The notes under the pieces were generated by a model. That model ran no database searches, had not been told where the DNA came from, and saw only the letters and a list, made by a program, of their open reading frames with translations. The position numbers were made by a program, and so were the translations under genes. A stretch of 64,000 bases of DNA. Source: Erpobdella octoculata. Taxonomy: Eukaryota > Annelida > Clitellata > Hirudinida > Erpobdellidae. Where the stretch lies: contig OZ022238.1 in assembly GCA_963978895.1 (NCBI GenBank), positions 43,085,155 through 43,149,154 of the forward strand. Reading direction: 5' to 3'. Positions 41,283-48,900 of the stretch are shown piece after piece; the first letter of the stretch is position 1; each line of letters begins with the position of its first letter.

Positions 41283-42569
41283 GCACCAATCAGATTTTTG
41301 TTTAAAATAATTATCAAATATCAACAGAAATAAACATATGTTCTAGGTAGGCAAATCAAATGCTTAAAACCGAATCAGTAAAAAAATCAAAAACTAAAGA
41401 GGAATTATGAATAAGTTTAGTTTGTGTTGTCGAACTTTTCTGGGTTATTTATTTTAATCAAATTCAAGGCCGTTTTTCAGAGCATCGCACATGAACAAGT
41501 ATTATATTATTTTATGTTAGTTTATTATGTGCAGGAAGAAAGCCTCCTGTCTTTATAAAAATGCTTGACTAAACAAAATCACATCCAACGATAAAAGTAG
41601 AAATAAAAAATACCACAAATTGACCAAAATGTCTCAACTAATTTAATAACTTTTTTACCAGTTGATTACGTTGATAGCCTAATGATTAGATTCGTTATAC
41701 AACTTTTAGGTATCAAGCAATTTAAAGTGTGGTGATGTCAACTATGGATTTGAAGAAAAAGAAATTGAACAAATGGTTAAATGTCGGCTGGTCAGTCTTG
41801 GTCTTCCGCCAAAACAACCAAGTGATTATTTATTTACCACTTGTAATTAGTCACATCTTTGTTATGTTGAGGAATGTATAAGAAGTGTTTTAAGATTTAG
41901 ACATCTTTTTAAAATGTGTTTTTATGTACATTCTATTATAAGGAACAGAACATTTTTAATTTTCCATCAGATACAATGAGTTACAATAGAGAATCAATTT
42001 CATACGTGATTGTAAATCCTGGGTATGATCTTGAACTGGACAAGGATGATGTCATGTAAGTCGTATGACAGTGGATTGTTGATGTCATGTAAGTCGAATG
42101 ACAGCTGATTGTTGATGTCATGTAAGTCGTATGACAGCGGATTGTTGATGTCATGTAAGTCGTATGACAGTGGATTGTTGATGTCATGTAAGTCGTATGA
42201 CAGCGGATTGTTGATGTCATGTAAGTCGTATGACAGCGGATTGTTGATGTCATGTAAGTCGTATGATAGCTGATTGTTGATGTCATGTAAGTCGTATGAT
42301 AGCGGATTGTTGATGTCATGTAAGTCATATGACGGCGGATTGTTGATGTCATGTAAGTCGTATGATAGCGGATTGTTGATGTCATGTATGTTGTATGACA
42401 GCGGATTGTTGATGTCATGTAGGCCGTATGACAGCTGATTGTTGATGTCATGGACCAGCTTGAATTGATTATTATTATTGATAGAAAAATACCAACCATT
42501 TTCAGATATGTGATTAACCCGTTCTTACTGTCTCCACATGTTACAACTGCTCTGGATGAAACTAAATGA
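15855..42569 (+). CDS. KCNT: Sodium-activated potassium channel, Slack/SLO2 family
   Basis: Tetrameric plasma-membrane K+ channel gated by cytosolic Na+. Complete; exons: 15855-15946, 18474-18553, 18864-18969, 19053-19169, 19446-19554, 20620-20694, 21425-21508, 21759-22037, 23864-24028, 25268-25330, 25481-25554, 27177-27240, 27515-27623, 28435-28543, 29209-29358, 30629-30915, 31254-31659, 31772-31877, 32091-32263, 32488-32559, 32646-32780, 38112-38223, 38546-38647, 38729-38812, 40435-40569, 41710-41821, 41971-42055, 42506-42569. They sum to 3549 bases, 1182 residues (human KCNT1 about 1230). S1 is in exon 3, a glycosylatable S1-S2 loop in exon 4, S2 in exon 5, S3-S4 in exons 6-7. Exon 8 holds S5, pore (filter TVGYGD, residues 283-288) and S6. 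RCK1 starts in exon 9 (HVVVVATMM). A variable linker in exon 17 has an acidic run ([11 protein letters not shown]). RCK2 starts in exon 19 ([20 protein letters not shown]). The protein ends LDETK. Exon 6 end and exon 25 start have alternatives a few bases away. Confidence 0.95.
16903..17214. mobile_element. hAT-like MITE in KCNT intron 1
   Basis: Left end CAGGGATGTATCCATGG; right end reverse complemented CATTGGCAGATCCTG, i.e. degenerate CAGNGGCGGATCC-type hAT termini. The interior carries the same G/C-run phrases (for example CCATTTTTGGGAGG) as the spacer repeats at 13-15 kb. Flanks are only approximately duplicated. Confidence 0.45.
17385..18078 (-). mobile_element. Truncated hAT transposon
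   Basis: The left end reads TAGAGATGCACCGATACC, followed by repeated CCGATA/ATCGG blocks, a common hAT terminal type. The opposite terminus is missing: the copy ends abruptly at about 18078 next to a C-run. It contains the transposase fragment at 17603-18076. Confidence 0.75.
17603..18076 (-). pseudogene. hAT-family transposase fragment (ZBED-like)
   Basis: A 157-codon open stretch resembling the N-terminal part of the hAT RNase-H-like domain. [10 protein letters not shown] and [12 protein letters not shown] match the region of the first two catalytic aspartates; [14 protein letters not shown] lies between. The BED zinc finger upstream and the C-terminal dimerisation region are absent, so it cannot be a full transposase. 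The ATG-proximal residues (SVSVSADTD) are translated from the ATCGG repeats. Located in KCNT intron 1, opposite strand. Confidence 0.8.
18197..18385 (+). mobile_element. tRNA-derived SINE
   Basis: An A-box-like GGTATAGGGGTGAGGC and a B-box-like TGTTTGAACTC are correctly spaced, followed by a body containing CACTTATAAATGGCTGC. That phrase is shared with the SINEs at 44632 and 50277 (CCTATAAATGGCTGCC). No intact tRNA cloverleaf. Confidence 0.65.
19559..20199. repeat. Compound (TTCA)n(TCCA)n(TTCA)n array
   Basis: About 640 bases: roughly 68 TTCA units with one CTTCA variant, a sharp switch near 19832 to about 88 TCCA units, then three TTCA units. Starts five bases after the KCNT exon 5 donor (GTTTG). 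The long open frames through it ([12 protein letters not shown]) are repeat translations. Confidence 0.97.
22385..22503. repeat. 30-bp minisatellite, left part
   Basis: Degenerate units of about 30 bases near TTATATTAACTACTGTTCAC. It resumes at 23577-23660 on the other side of the 15-mer foldback element, so that element inserted into a pre-existing array in KCNT intron 8. Confidence 0.75.
22504..23576. mobile_element. Foldback element with 15-mer tandem-repeat termini, copy 1
   Basis: Left end GGGTTAGTGCCTACTGATCC followed by about eleven units of GGACAACTGATCCCA. The right end has about eleven units of the complementary array, ending CGATGATCCC. The core carries a non-coding segment (22690-23070) and a (CATA)n array (about 23074-23290). 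It is an inverted homologue of copy 2 at 26163-27048, with long near-identical stretches. No protein recognised. Confidence 0.85.
23577..23660. repeat. 30-bp minisatellite, right part
   Basis: Continuation of the array at 22385-22503, interrupted by the foldback element. Units contain TTATATTCACTACTGTTCAC. Confidence 0.7.
24307..24674. mobile_element. MITE with GGGGCCATCCATAAATGACG terminus
   Basis: Left terminus GGGGCCATCCATAAATGACG; right terminus reverse complemented GGGACAAGTCCATAAATGAA. Flanking octamers ATACATAA and ATACATAC match at 7 of 8. The GGCCATCCATAAATGACGTC type is a terminus I remember from many invertebrate DNA transposons. Located in KCNT intron 9; no coding content. Confidence 0.65.
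25562..25612. repeat. (GAT)n-type trinucleotide repeat
   Basis: Imperfect GATGAC/GATGTT/GAT units just after KCNT exon 11, inside intron 11. The Asp-rich open frame across it continues past the exon donor and is not coding. Confidence 0.85.
26144..27067. mobile_element. Foldback element with 15-mer termini, copy 2, with 19-bp target duplication
   Basis: Element 26163-27048 is an inverted, somewhat shorter copy of 22504-23576. It starts GGGATCATCGCTACTGATCC, ends TAGGCACTAACCC, and carries 15-mer arrays at both ends and a (TATG/GATG)n core. The 19-mer GTAATCTTTGATGTTCTTC occurs perfectly at 26144-26162 and 27049-27067, directly against both ends. It lies in KCNT intron 11. No open frame of note. 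Confidence 0.88.
27800..28140. repeat. Degenerate ~45-bp minisatellite
   Basis: Seven to eight diverged units built on CAATTTACTGATTAAATCAA followed by TGTNTTTGTTATCACAAA, in KCNT intron 13. Confidence 0.75.
31935..32035. mobile_element. hAT-like MITE fragment with CGGGTC motifs
   Basis: CAGAGTTGTTATCGGGTCAA followed by GACCCC, CCCGACCCGACCC and TCGG blocks. Similar phrases recur near 44510, 61090 and 62200. It sits in KCNT intron 18. Ends not firmly defined. Confidence 0.35.
32842..33390. repeat. 17-bp minisatellite
   Basis: About 30 units of TATACCTGGTTCTTTAA with many one-base variants, in KCNT intron 21 starting about 60-90 bases after the exon 21 donor. Confidence 0.9.
33552..33937 (+). 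mobile_element. Short interspersed element (ACTAGCGGGG ... ACAAACAAAC)
   Basis: Starts ACTAGCGGGGTACCCGGCGT, continues with pyrimidine-rich CGCTCCCG-type repeats. It ends with a segment typical of non-LTR retroelement 3' ends in invertebrates: AAGATCGGATGAATGGTGTA, then GGACAAACAAACAAACAGAC. Related copies lie at 11316, 62684 and 63924. It looks like a non-autonomous passenger of an RTE-like or Penelope-like element; no protein. Confidence 0.6.
33938..36149. other. KCNT intron 21, no recognised feature
   Basis: AT-rich intronic sequence. I see no exon, repeat array or element that I can define. Confidence 0.5.
36150..37170. mobile_element. Foldback element with AAAGTCG-rich arms
   Basis: The left arm (about 36155-36340) is a chain of AAAGTCG/AAAGTC motifs spaced 10-16 bases apart. 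The right arm (about 37070-37170) carries the complement (GACTTT, CAACTTTTTGATTGTGC). The phrase GCACAATCAAAAAGT occurs in both arms in opposite orientation. The interior of about 700 bases has no recognised gene. Exact ends uncertain. Confidence 0.55.
37276..37525 (+). repeat. Short retroelement-like repeat, copy C
   Basis: Resembles copies A and B: CTGAAGA, a GGC AAAA GCC hairpin, then a block ending near TTTAATCAAGCTTGTTTGAA and a TA-rich tail. The GAAA of the hammerhead core is changed to AACA and stem I does not pair, so this copy is degraded. It is broken at its 3' side by the hAT MITE at 37534. Confidence 0.4.
37526..37809. mobile_element. hAT MITE with exact 8-bp target duplication
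   Basis: Element 37534-37801 (268 bp) has ends CAGGGCCGGATTAAGCC and, reverse complemented, CAAGTCTGGATTAACC. It is flanked by GCTAGAAG at 37526-37533 and 37802-37809, a perfect 8-bp duplication as expected for hAT. Located in KCNT intron 21. Confidence 0.85.
37949..37977. repeat. (TA)n microsatellite
   Basis: Short TA run about 135 bases before KCNT exon 22. Confidence 0.9.
39270..39960. repeat. Diverged tandem duplication
   Basis: The segment starting TTTATATTAACTTC near 39279 recurs near 39664. Both copies proceed through CATA(T/C)GTTG-like and TTCAATCAAGCTGAA-like blocks and a TTTTTAATTTATTT block. A related stretch is near 48525. Located in KCNT intron 24. Confidence 0.5.
40673..41037. 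repeat. Perfect 24-bp inverted repeat around a (TA)n tract
   Basis: The 24 bases from 40673 (AGATACTTATAG...) are exactly complementary to those ending near 41037 (...CTATAAGTATCT). Between them is about 320 bases including (TA)n at 40926-41008. The right arm overlaps the 3' part of short repeat copy B. Confidence 0.7.
41030..41285 (-). repeat. Short retroelement-like repeat, copy B
   Basis: On the minus strand: (TA)n at about 41250-41281, a leader, the hammerhead-like motif 41193-41152, then a block ending near TTAACGGAGTGTGCTTAAAA and, beyond, another (TA)n. Same order of parts as copy A at 10087. Confidence 0.5.
41152..41193 (-). ncRNA. Hammerhead-ribozyme-like motif, copy B
   Basis: On the minus strand GGCT (41193-41190), CTGAAGA (41189-41183), one extra T, stem II GGAAA/TTTCC with AGGA loop, GAAA (41167-41164), self-complementary ACTGCAGT (41164-41157), A, then AGCC (41155-41152) pairing perfectly with GGCT as stem I. 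Cleavage triplet GUA. Stems I, II and III all differ in sequence from copy A but still pair. Confidence 0.55.
42048..42452 (+). repeat. 33-bp minisatellite carrying duplicated KCNT splice donors
   Basis: Twelve units of 33 bases plus a partial thirteenth. Unit 1 is the real exon 27 end and donor: GATGTCAT|GTAAGT, then CGTATGACAGCGGATTGTT. Units 1-10 keep GTAAGT; unit 11 has GTATGT, unit 12 GTAGGC, and the partial unit has GGACCA. In the channel frame every unit reads D-V-M-stop. The 222-codon open frame on the other strand is a repeat translation. Confidence 0.95.
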
Positions 42570-42639
42570 CAAGAGATATCTGTTAGTTTTACAAAATTAT
42601 TTTTAATTTTCGTGTGTGAGTCAGGGTAGAAAAAGAGAG

Positions 42640-42645
42640 AATAAA
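42640..42645 (+). terminator. Likely KCNT poly(A) signal
   Basis: AATAAA about 70 bases after the KCNT stop codon. Another candidate (AATAAA) lies near 42701. Confidence 0.5.
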
Positions 42646-44631
42646 ACATGATATAAGAAATAATTGTTTTACTTTAATCTATCAGCAGATGAGTTCCAGA
42701 AATAAATGCAAAGCCGAGGAAGTCACCAAACAATGACAATGGATTAGGCAAGGACAAAATGTTTTGTTAAAATAATTTTTTTACTTTTTTTTAAGCGTAC
42801 GAGATTTTAAAATATTTTTTCCGAAATACTTTTTGCACATTATGTGATTTTTGTGACGTGACGTGAATCTGTTTGTTATTACCACTTGCATTCTATCAAA
42901 ATTAAATTTTCTTTCCACTGAAACATTTCAATGAATTTCTATTCTGTTTCACTAAATGAAATTTTAAATTCAATCAAGAAACGCGTTTATTTATAGAGCA
43001 CACAGGATTGAGCATATCGGCTTCATATTATAATCTTAATTTTAGTAAAACTGAGGTTATAGATTTATAATAAACTCAATATTATTTGCTCAAAATTCAC
43101 TAGGTGCTTATATATAATTTCTTTTATAGATTTTTCATGTTTAAAAACTCTCCAACTATAACCAAATCTTTTTTTCTTTTTCAGCTTTACTTTTACTCAG
43201 ATTTATAAAAATTTCTTGCTTATATTTCTGCTTTTCATTGAATTTGCCCTGCAAATAATTCGTGTCAGTCCACGTTCAACTTGTCCATTTCTTCATTTGT
43301 GGTTTTTGATTCGTCATTGATGTGTATCGCTGATAAATCATACTGAATACTCATGATACTAGACTCATATCTTGAAGACTGCAAATATAGCTCATGTACA
43401 TTAGATTTTATTTTAACAAAATTACAAAATCGTTGGTAGAAACTTGTTGATTTTATATAAAAACTTTTGTAGTTGAAGTTTGTTGTTCAAGAATAATCGC
43501 TCTGTTCACAGACTCTGATTTTTTTTATATTCAATTAAACATGTTTATCCTGCATAAATGGAGATTTTTCCTCAGCAAATAATTTTGAATTAAGTGTTTT
43601 CAATCTGTTTATATGAATAAAGTTAAGAGAATGGTTTTGTTATATTCAAGTTTTTATTTCTTGTAAGCATTGAATTCCCAGATAAAGTTTGATTGTGTAG
43701 TGTTGATTTTTTAATTGACAGATTTTAAATCAATGTCTAGGTACTAAGCTATGTTTTACTGTTTTTCATTTTATCTATATAGAAGACTTATTACTCTTAT
43801 TAGGTCGTAATTCTAAAGTTTATCAACTCTAAACAAGTAACTGTAAAAAGTTGTTATTACAACAAAACCGTAACTAATCGAAACCATAGGTTTCTACTAT
43901 ACTTGCTGAGTTAAATTGTTAACCATAAAACCACAGACTCTCACAGATGAAGCTTTTCAGTAGACTTCCTTTTTATCTTAAAAGTGTATGCATTAATTTA
44001 TATTAATTGGCTGACAAGCGTGTAAATGCATGTAAAAAATATCACATCACTTAATAAAAATTCATTTAAGAACTGAAAAAATCAAGATATGTGCACTGAA
44101 ATGCGAATAAGAATAGCAAAGCCACGCCTCTCTTAGGCTGCTAGTTGACCTCTGGATAAATAGATACCACCATTTAGAAATATGCTTCCGAACCTCAATC
44201 GTGGGGTGGAAAATAAGGTCAGATGTGAAAATTAGTATTTAGATAATAATTTTATAGTAAAGTTACACATGTTTCACCAATTTTTGATAATTTGGCTGCC
44301 GGGACCTCAAATGTGGAATAAAAAAAAAGATTATTTGCTTGAAAACTTAAAAACTGAAAATGTGAAAACTTTGAAATTCAGTACTTAGATTCTTCCTAAA
44401 AAAATAATAAGATAGGTTTAATTAGTTTTCGAAAAATTAGTTTCTGAGCTTTGAGGATTTATGGCCATTAAAACTGGCTGAGCCTCGACTTTTGTTCATA
44501 TGAAATGAGCCGATCCGGGTCTGAAATTATCTGCCTATGAAATGAGCTGGACCAGGTCTAAAAAAACTGTGCATGGCTCGATGATGCATGGTTCAAATTC
44601 TCTAATTTCAAGAGAGCAAAACCGCTTGTCG

Positions 44632-44736
44632 ATAGTTTTAGCATTGCTAAAAGGGTAGGCGCCTATAAATGGCTGCCTCTACAAGTACCCTTTCTCGCCT
44701 TCGAGCAAGACTTGTCTTGGAAAAGGCGTTGTGAAA
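44632..44736 (+). mobile_element. 5'-truncated SINE
   Basis: Contains GGGTAGGCGCCTATAAATGG, CCCTTTCTCG and CAAGACTTGTCTTG, matching the body of the SINE at 50277-50480. The tRNA-like head is absent or unrecognisable. Confidence 0.65.
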
Positions 44737-45969
44737 GAGAAAAAATAGTATGATATGTATGCGGTAAATGGTAGAAGTAGCCCATAAACACTGTCTCTCT
44801 TATGGCCATCCAGACCCAGGCAAGAATAAAAGATTGTAGCAGAATTTCATAAACATGGCGAGGAATATGGAATTCCCTGCCAAGAACAGTTTCTGATCTC
44901 ATCTTGTTGTTGACTAAATTCAGCACATGCCTCGAACCTAAAATACTTCGAGGAGTGTGCCTGCATACATAAATGTGCTTAATTAATGTGTCACTTATTT
45001 TGAACTGGATACTAGGTGATATTAACTGATATTTATTAATGCAACTGTTTTCAATATATTTATTTTTACTATAATTTGTTTTTTGATGCACCAATTCAGC
45101 TTCAGGAGCTGCAAGGGTTTAATAATTCTAAATCTAAAAAAAAGACAAATCCAGTCAAATAATAATAATAACAATAAAGTGACAAATATAAACAAACATG
45201 CATAATGGAAACTATAATAATAATAATCCAAGCAGAAAGCGAGTTTGTTGTACATGCAAACCTTCGGGCATTTGATTATTGCACACTGTTCTGGTTTATT
45301 GAAATGTTTAAAATTTTATTTCATAGACTCATTAATTGTTTAAATGTAACAATTATATTTGTAAAACAATACAGTATAATGAATACATTTGGAAATAATT
45401 GTAATGTAATGTTAATTGTTCCAATATAAGAAAACTATACAACTTCATAAAGATTACATTAAAGTTTAAAGGTGATCTTAAGTTGTATTGAAAGGTCAGC
45501 AGTCTAATACATTGACAGTTTTTCATTGTGACCATCTTTGATTAAATCAATAAATTTCTTAATTGCATTAACAAACTGTCAAAAATGTTCTCCAATAACA
45601 AGCTCATGTGACAACAGATATACCTGAGATGAGCGACATACACGCATATACATATACGTATATATATATTATATATATATATATACATAAATATATCCAG
45701 AGAGACTGCGGTCGAAACTGTCTGCACTGTTGAAATGGCAGTCAAACACAAGATCAGGCACAAACGATCTCAGTTCAGTTACTTGACATGGAAAACACAA
45801 TAAATGGTTGAATGGAAAACACATACATGCACATACAGATATACCACACACTAATGAGATGTTGTTTTAGACAATTCACTTTAAGACTTTAGAATATTTT
45901 TTGGAAGAGCATTTAACTTTTTTCTGCACAATTCCATCATGTTCTGAGATGATTTAGCATTAGTTTTGT

Positions 45970-48900
45970 TTACCAGATGGTGGTTTTTGTTCTTTTGATA
46001 GAATAAAATCCAAGGTTCTCCACCCTTAGCCTTCTAGTTGCATCAGCAAACTTTGGTATCATGCTTTTTCTTCCAACTTTTCCGTTGGTCCTTTCCAGGT
46101 CGTTTATTGTGGTGCTGCATTCCGAAACATTTGCACCCGAATCTGACAAAGAGGCAACGTCATCGATAGTGGTCAAGAGAGGAAACAGTTTAGTATACAC
46201 AAGAATGTATGCCTGGGCTTTCTGCACATCTTCTAAAGTTGCTTTTTGCATCTTCGCATCGTTGCAATGTAACCATGATTCTATAAAATTGCAAATAAAA
46301 AAATTATTTTGGAAATCATTATTTATTTATAGCAAATAAAAATAAAAATAAAAAAATTATTTTGGAAATCATTATTTATTTATAGCAAATAAAAATAAAA
46401 ATAAAAAAATTATTTTGGAAATCATTATTTATTTATAGCAAATAAAAATAAAAATAAAAAAATTATTTTGGAAATCATTATTTATTTATAGCAAATAAAA
46501 ATAAAAATAAAAAAATTATTTTGGAAATCATTATTTATTTATAGCAAATAAAAACATTCTTTTGGAAATCATTATTTATTTATAGCAAATAAAAACATTC
46601 TTTTGGAAATCATTATTTATTTTACAATGTTCAACTTTCTAATCGAGCTTCCAAATGAGAATTAGCATTCAATAGCCATAAAAAGATGCCTGTGACTGTA
46701 CTTTATTATAAATAACTTCAAAATCAAATAATTAAATATAACCAATTATAACCTGCATCATTATTCCAACAATACGCTGTGTAGTGACCCGACCCAAAAC
46801 CTCGACCGTGATGCATGACGACAGCCGACAAGCTGTATGTGAAACTGTCCGTGACCAAATCCGGATGGCAGAACTCTGAGATATCAAGATGGTTAGGAAA
46901 AGCAACATTTACAGTTATTTTTCCCTTGCTACTTCTTCCTGACCACCTGAAAAAGAAACAAAAAGAAAACATAATTCTAATCTCAGAATTAAGATTTTAC
47001 TGAGTAAGAAAAATCACAAAATGAAAGATTCAGAAAAAGATTGAAAACCACGAGTCAGCTTTAAAATTGTATTTAAAAATAAAAATTTTGAAAATACAAA
47101 CATAAATCTTTTAAGGTGGAGTCTCAGAACGTTTGGTAATTTACTGATGAGAAATCGTTTCTCTGCTTCAGAATATTTCGTTTCGCCAGATGTATTGTTT
47201 GGATCACCTAACATTAACAAATATAGTCAGATGTATTGTTTGGATCACCTAACATTAACAAATATAGTCAGATGTATTGTTTGGATCACCTAACATTAAC
47301 AAACATAGTCAGATGTATTGTTTGGATCACCTAACATTAACAAATATAGTCAGATGTATTGTTTGGATCACCTAACATTAACAAATATAGTCAGATGTAT
47401 TGTTTGGATCACCTAACATTAACAAATATAGTCAGATGTATTGTTTTGATCACCTAACATTAACAAATATAGTCAGATGTATTGTTTGGATCATCTAACA
47501 TTAACAAATATAGTCAGATGTATTGTTTGGATCACCTAACATTAACAAATATAGTCAGATGTATTGTTTGGATCACCTAACATTAACAAATATAGTCAGA
47601 TGTATTGTTTTGATCACCTAACATTAACAAATATAGTCAGATGTATTGTTTTGATCACCTAACATTAACAAATATAGTCAGATGTATTATTTTGATCACC
47701 TAACATTAAAAAATATGGCCATCACATTTTTTTTCAACAGCCTAGAAATGAAAGTTAATTTGCTAAAAACTATTTCTGTCAAGATAAAGTTAAACAATTT
47801 CCAAATCAAAAAAGTTAGCATGATAATAAAAAATTAAAACCTTAGTAGTGCGTAACAAGACATGAAAACGTTATTAGCACATAACAAAAATAACCCAAGT
47901 TTTTCTGACACCTTTTTGTTATTAATATTGCTACATTTTTATGCTCAATTGCAGCTTTTAAAAATGTTTTATTATATCTTATTGGACAGATAATCATCTA
48001 TTTGCCATAAAAAATAATTATTTCATTTTTTATATCAGTTGCTTTTTTTAAGTCATTTTGAAAACAGTTTTTTTTATGGAACACAAAATTTCACAAGTTA
48101 TTTGGTTAGCATTTCTAGTGAATCAACATCACTCTAATATTATTAATGCTATTTACAAAACACCTCATAATTTTTTAAATTACAAACTTCAAAAACGAAC
48201 ATAAGAAAGTAACAAAGAATTTACCATTACAATCTTCACATGCATAAATTCTTCCGTCTAGTTTTTCTACTTGCATGAACTGTCGTAGCATTTCTACAAT
48301 CATACAAAAAAAACTAAGTAAAACAAAAAAATCAAAATCTTCTTCAGAAACATGTATGCATAATATAACACTATAACTAGTAATAAGGACTTACTAGTTA
48401 TAATATATAGAAATATATTAATAAAAGCTTTTGCTATCAATCATTTTGAAATCCTTCATGTTAAGTTAACCATGCTTGATTGATTGAATGCGGGGAAACT
48501 TTTGACTGTTTAAAAACATACTTCAATCAAGCTGAAATTTGGCGTATTCATTGTTGCCAATGACGTGCATTCTATTAACTTTTTATATTGATTTGACAAA
48601 ATTTAACTTAAATAAAAAAATTACATTGAAACCTTATAGAAAAATTAAAAATTTTTCTCAAAAAATAAAACTATTGGTCTTAAGTTCATTCAAAAAAAGC
48701 GAGAATTGTTTTTTCAAATAAAAGATCTAAGCATCTGCATCCCGATATCGTTATCTCGAATTCAATCGAGATTTCAAAACGATACGGGATTCCCGTATCA
48801 CCATTGAAACGATACAGCCTGCGGAAGAAGTCTCATATCGATATTAATTGGCGATACTTAAAATTTCATTCTCGATTAAAATCCCGAAAAATATCGGGAT

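Larger units (their letters stand above)
42570..45969. other. Spacer between convergent KCNT and USP44 genes
   Basis: No exon recognised. It contains the KCNT 3' UTR, a SINE fragment at 44632, CGGGTC-type hAT-like phrases near 44460-44580 and short TA runs near 45660-45690. A phrase CTCTTAGGCTGCTAG at about 44131 recurs at 49130 inside a hAT element. Confidence 0.55.

Noticed and set aside
41822..41850. KCNT ending at the in-frame TAG after exon 26
   Set aside because: A donor at 41822 (A|GTGATT) joins in phase to 41971, whose product ([13 protein letters not shown]) matches the conserved KCNT tail.
42048..42452. CRISPR-like regular repeats
   Set aside because: Directly adjoining tandem units without spacers in an animal gene; it is a minisatellite. 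The 41-bp array at 47187 was rejected for the same reason.
41981..42649. 222-codon minus-strand frame with 11-residue repeats
   Set aside because: It is the complement of the 33-bp splice-donor array and of KCNT exons 27-28; no start context, no family.
44663..45094. 143-codon minus-strand frame
   Set aside because: Its 3' part is the complement of a SINE body; no recognisable domain or splice context.
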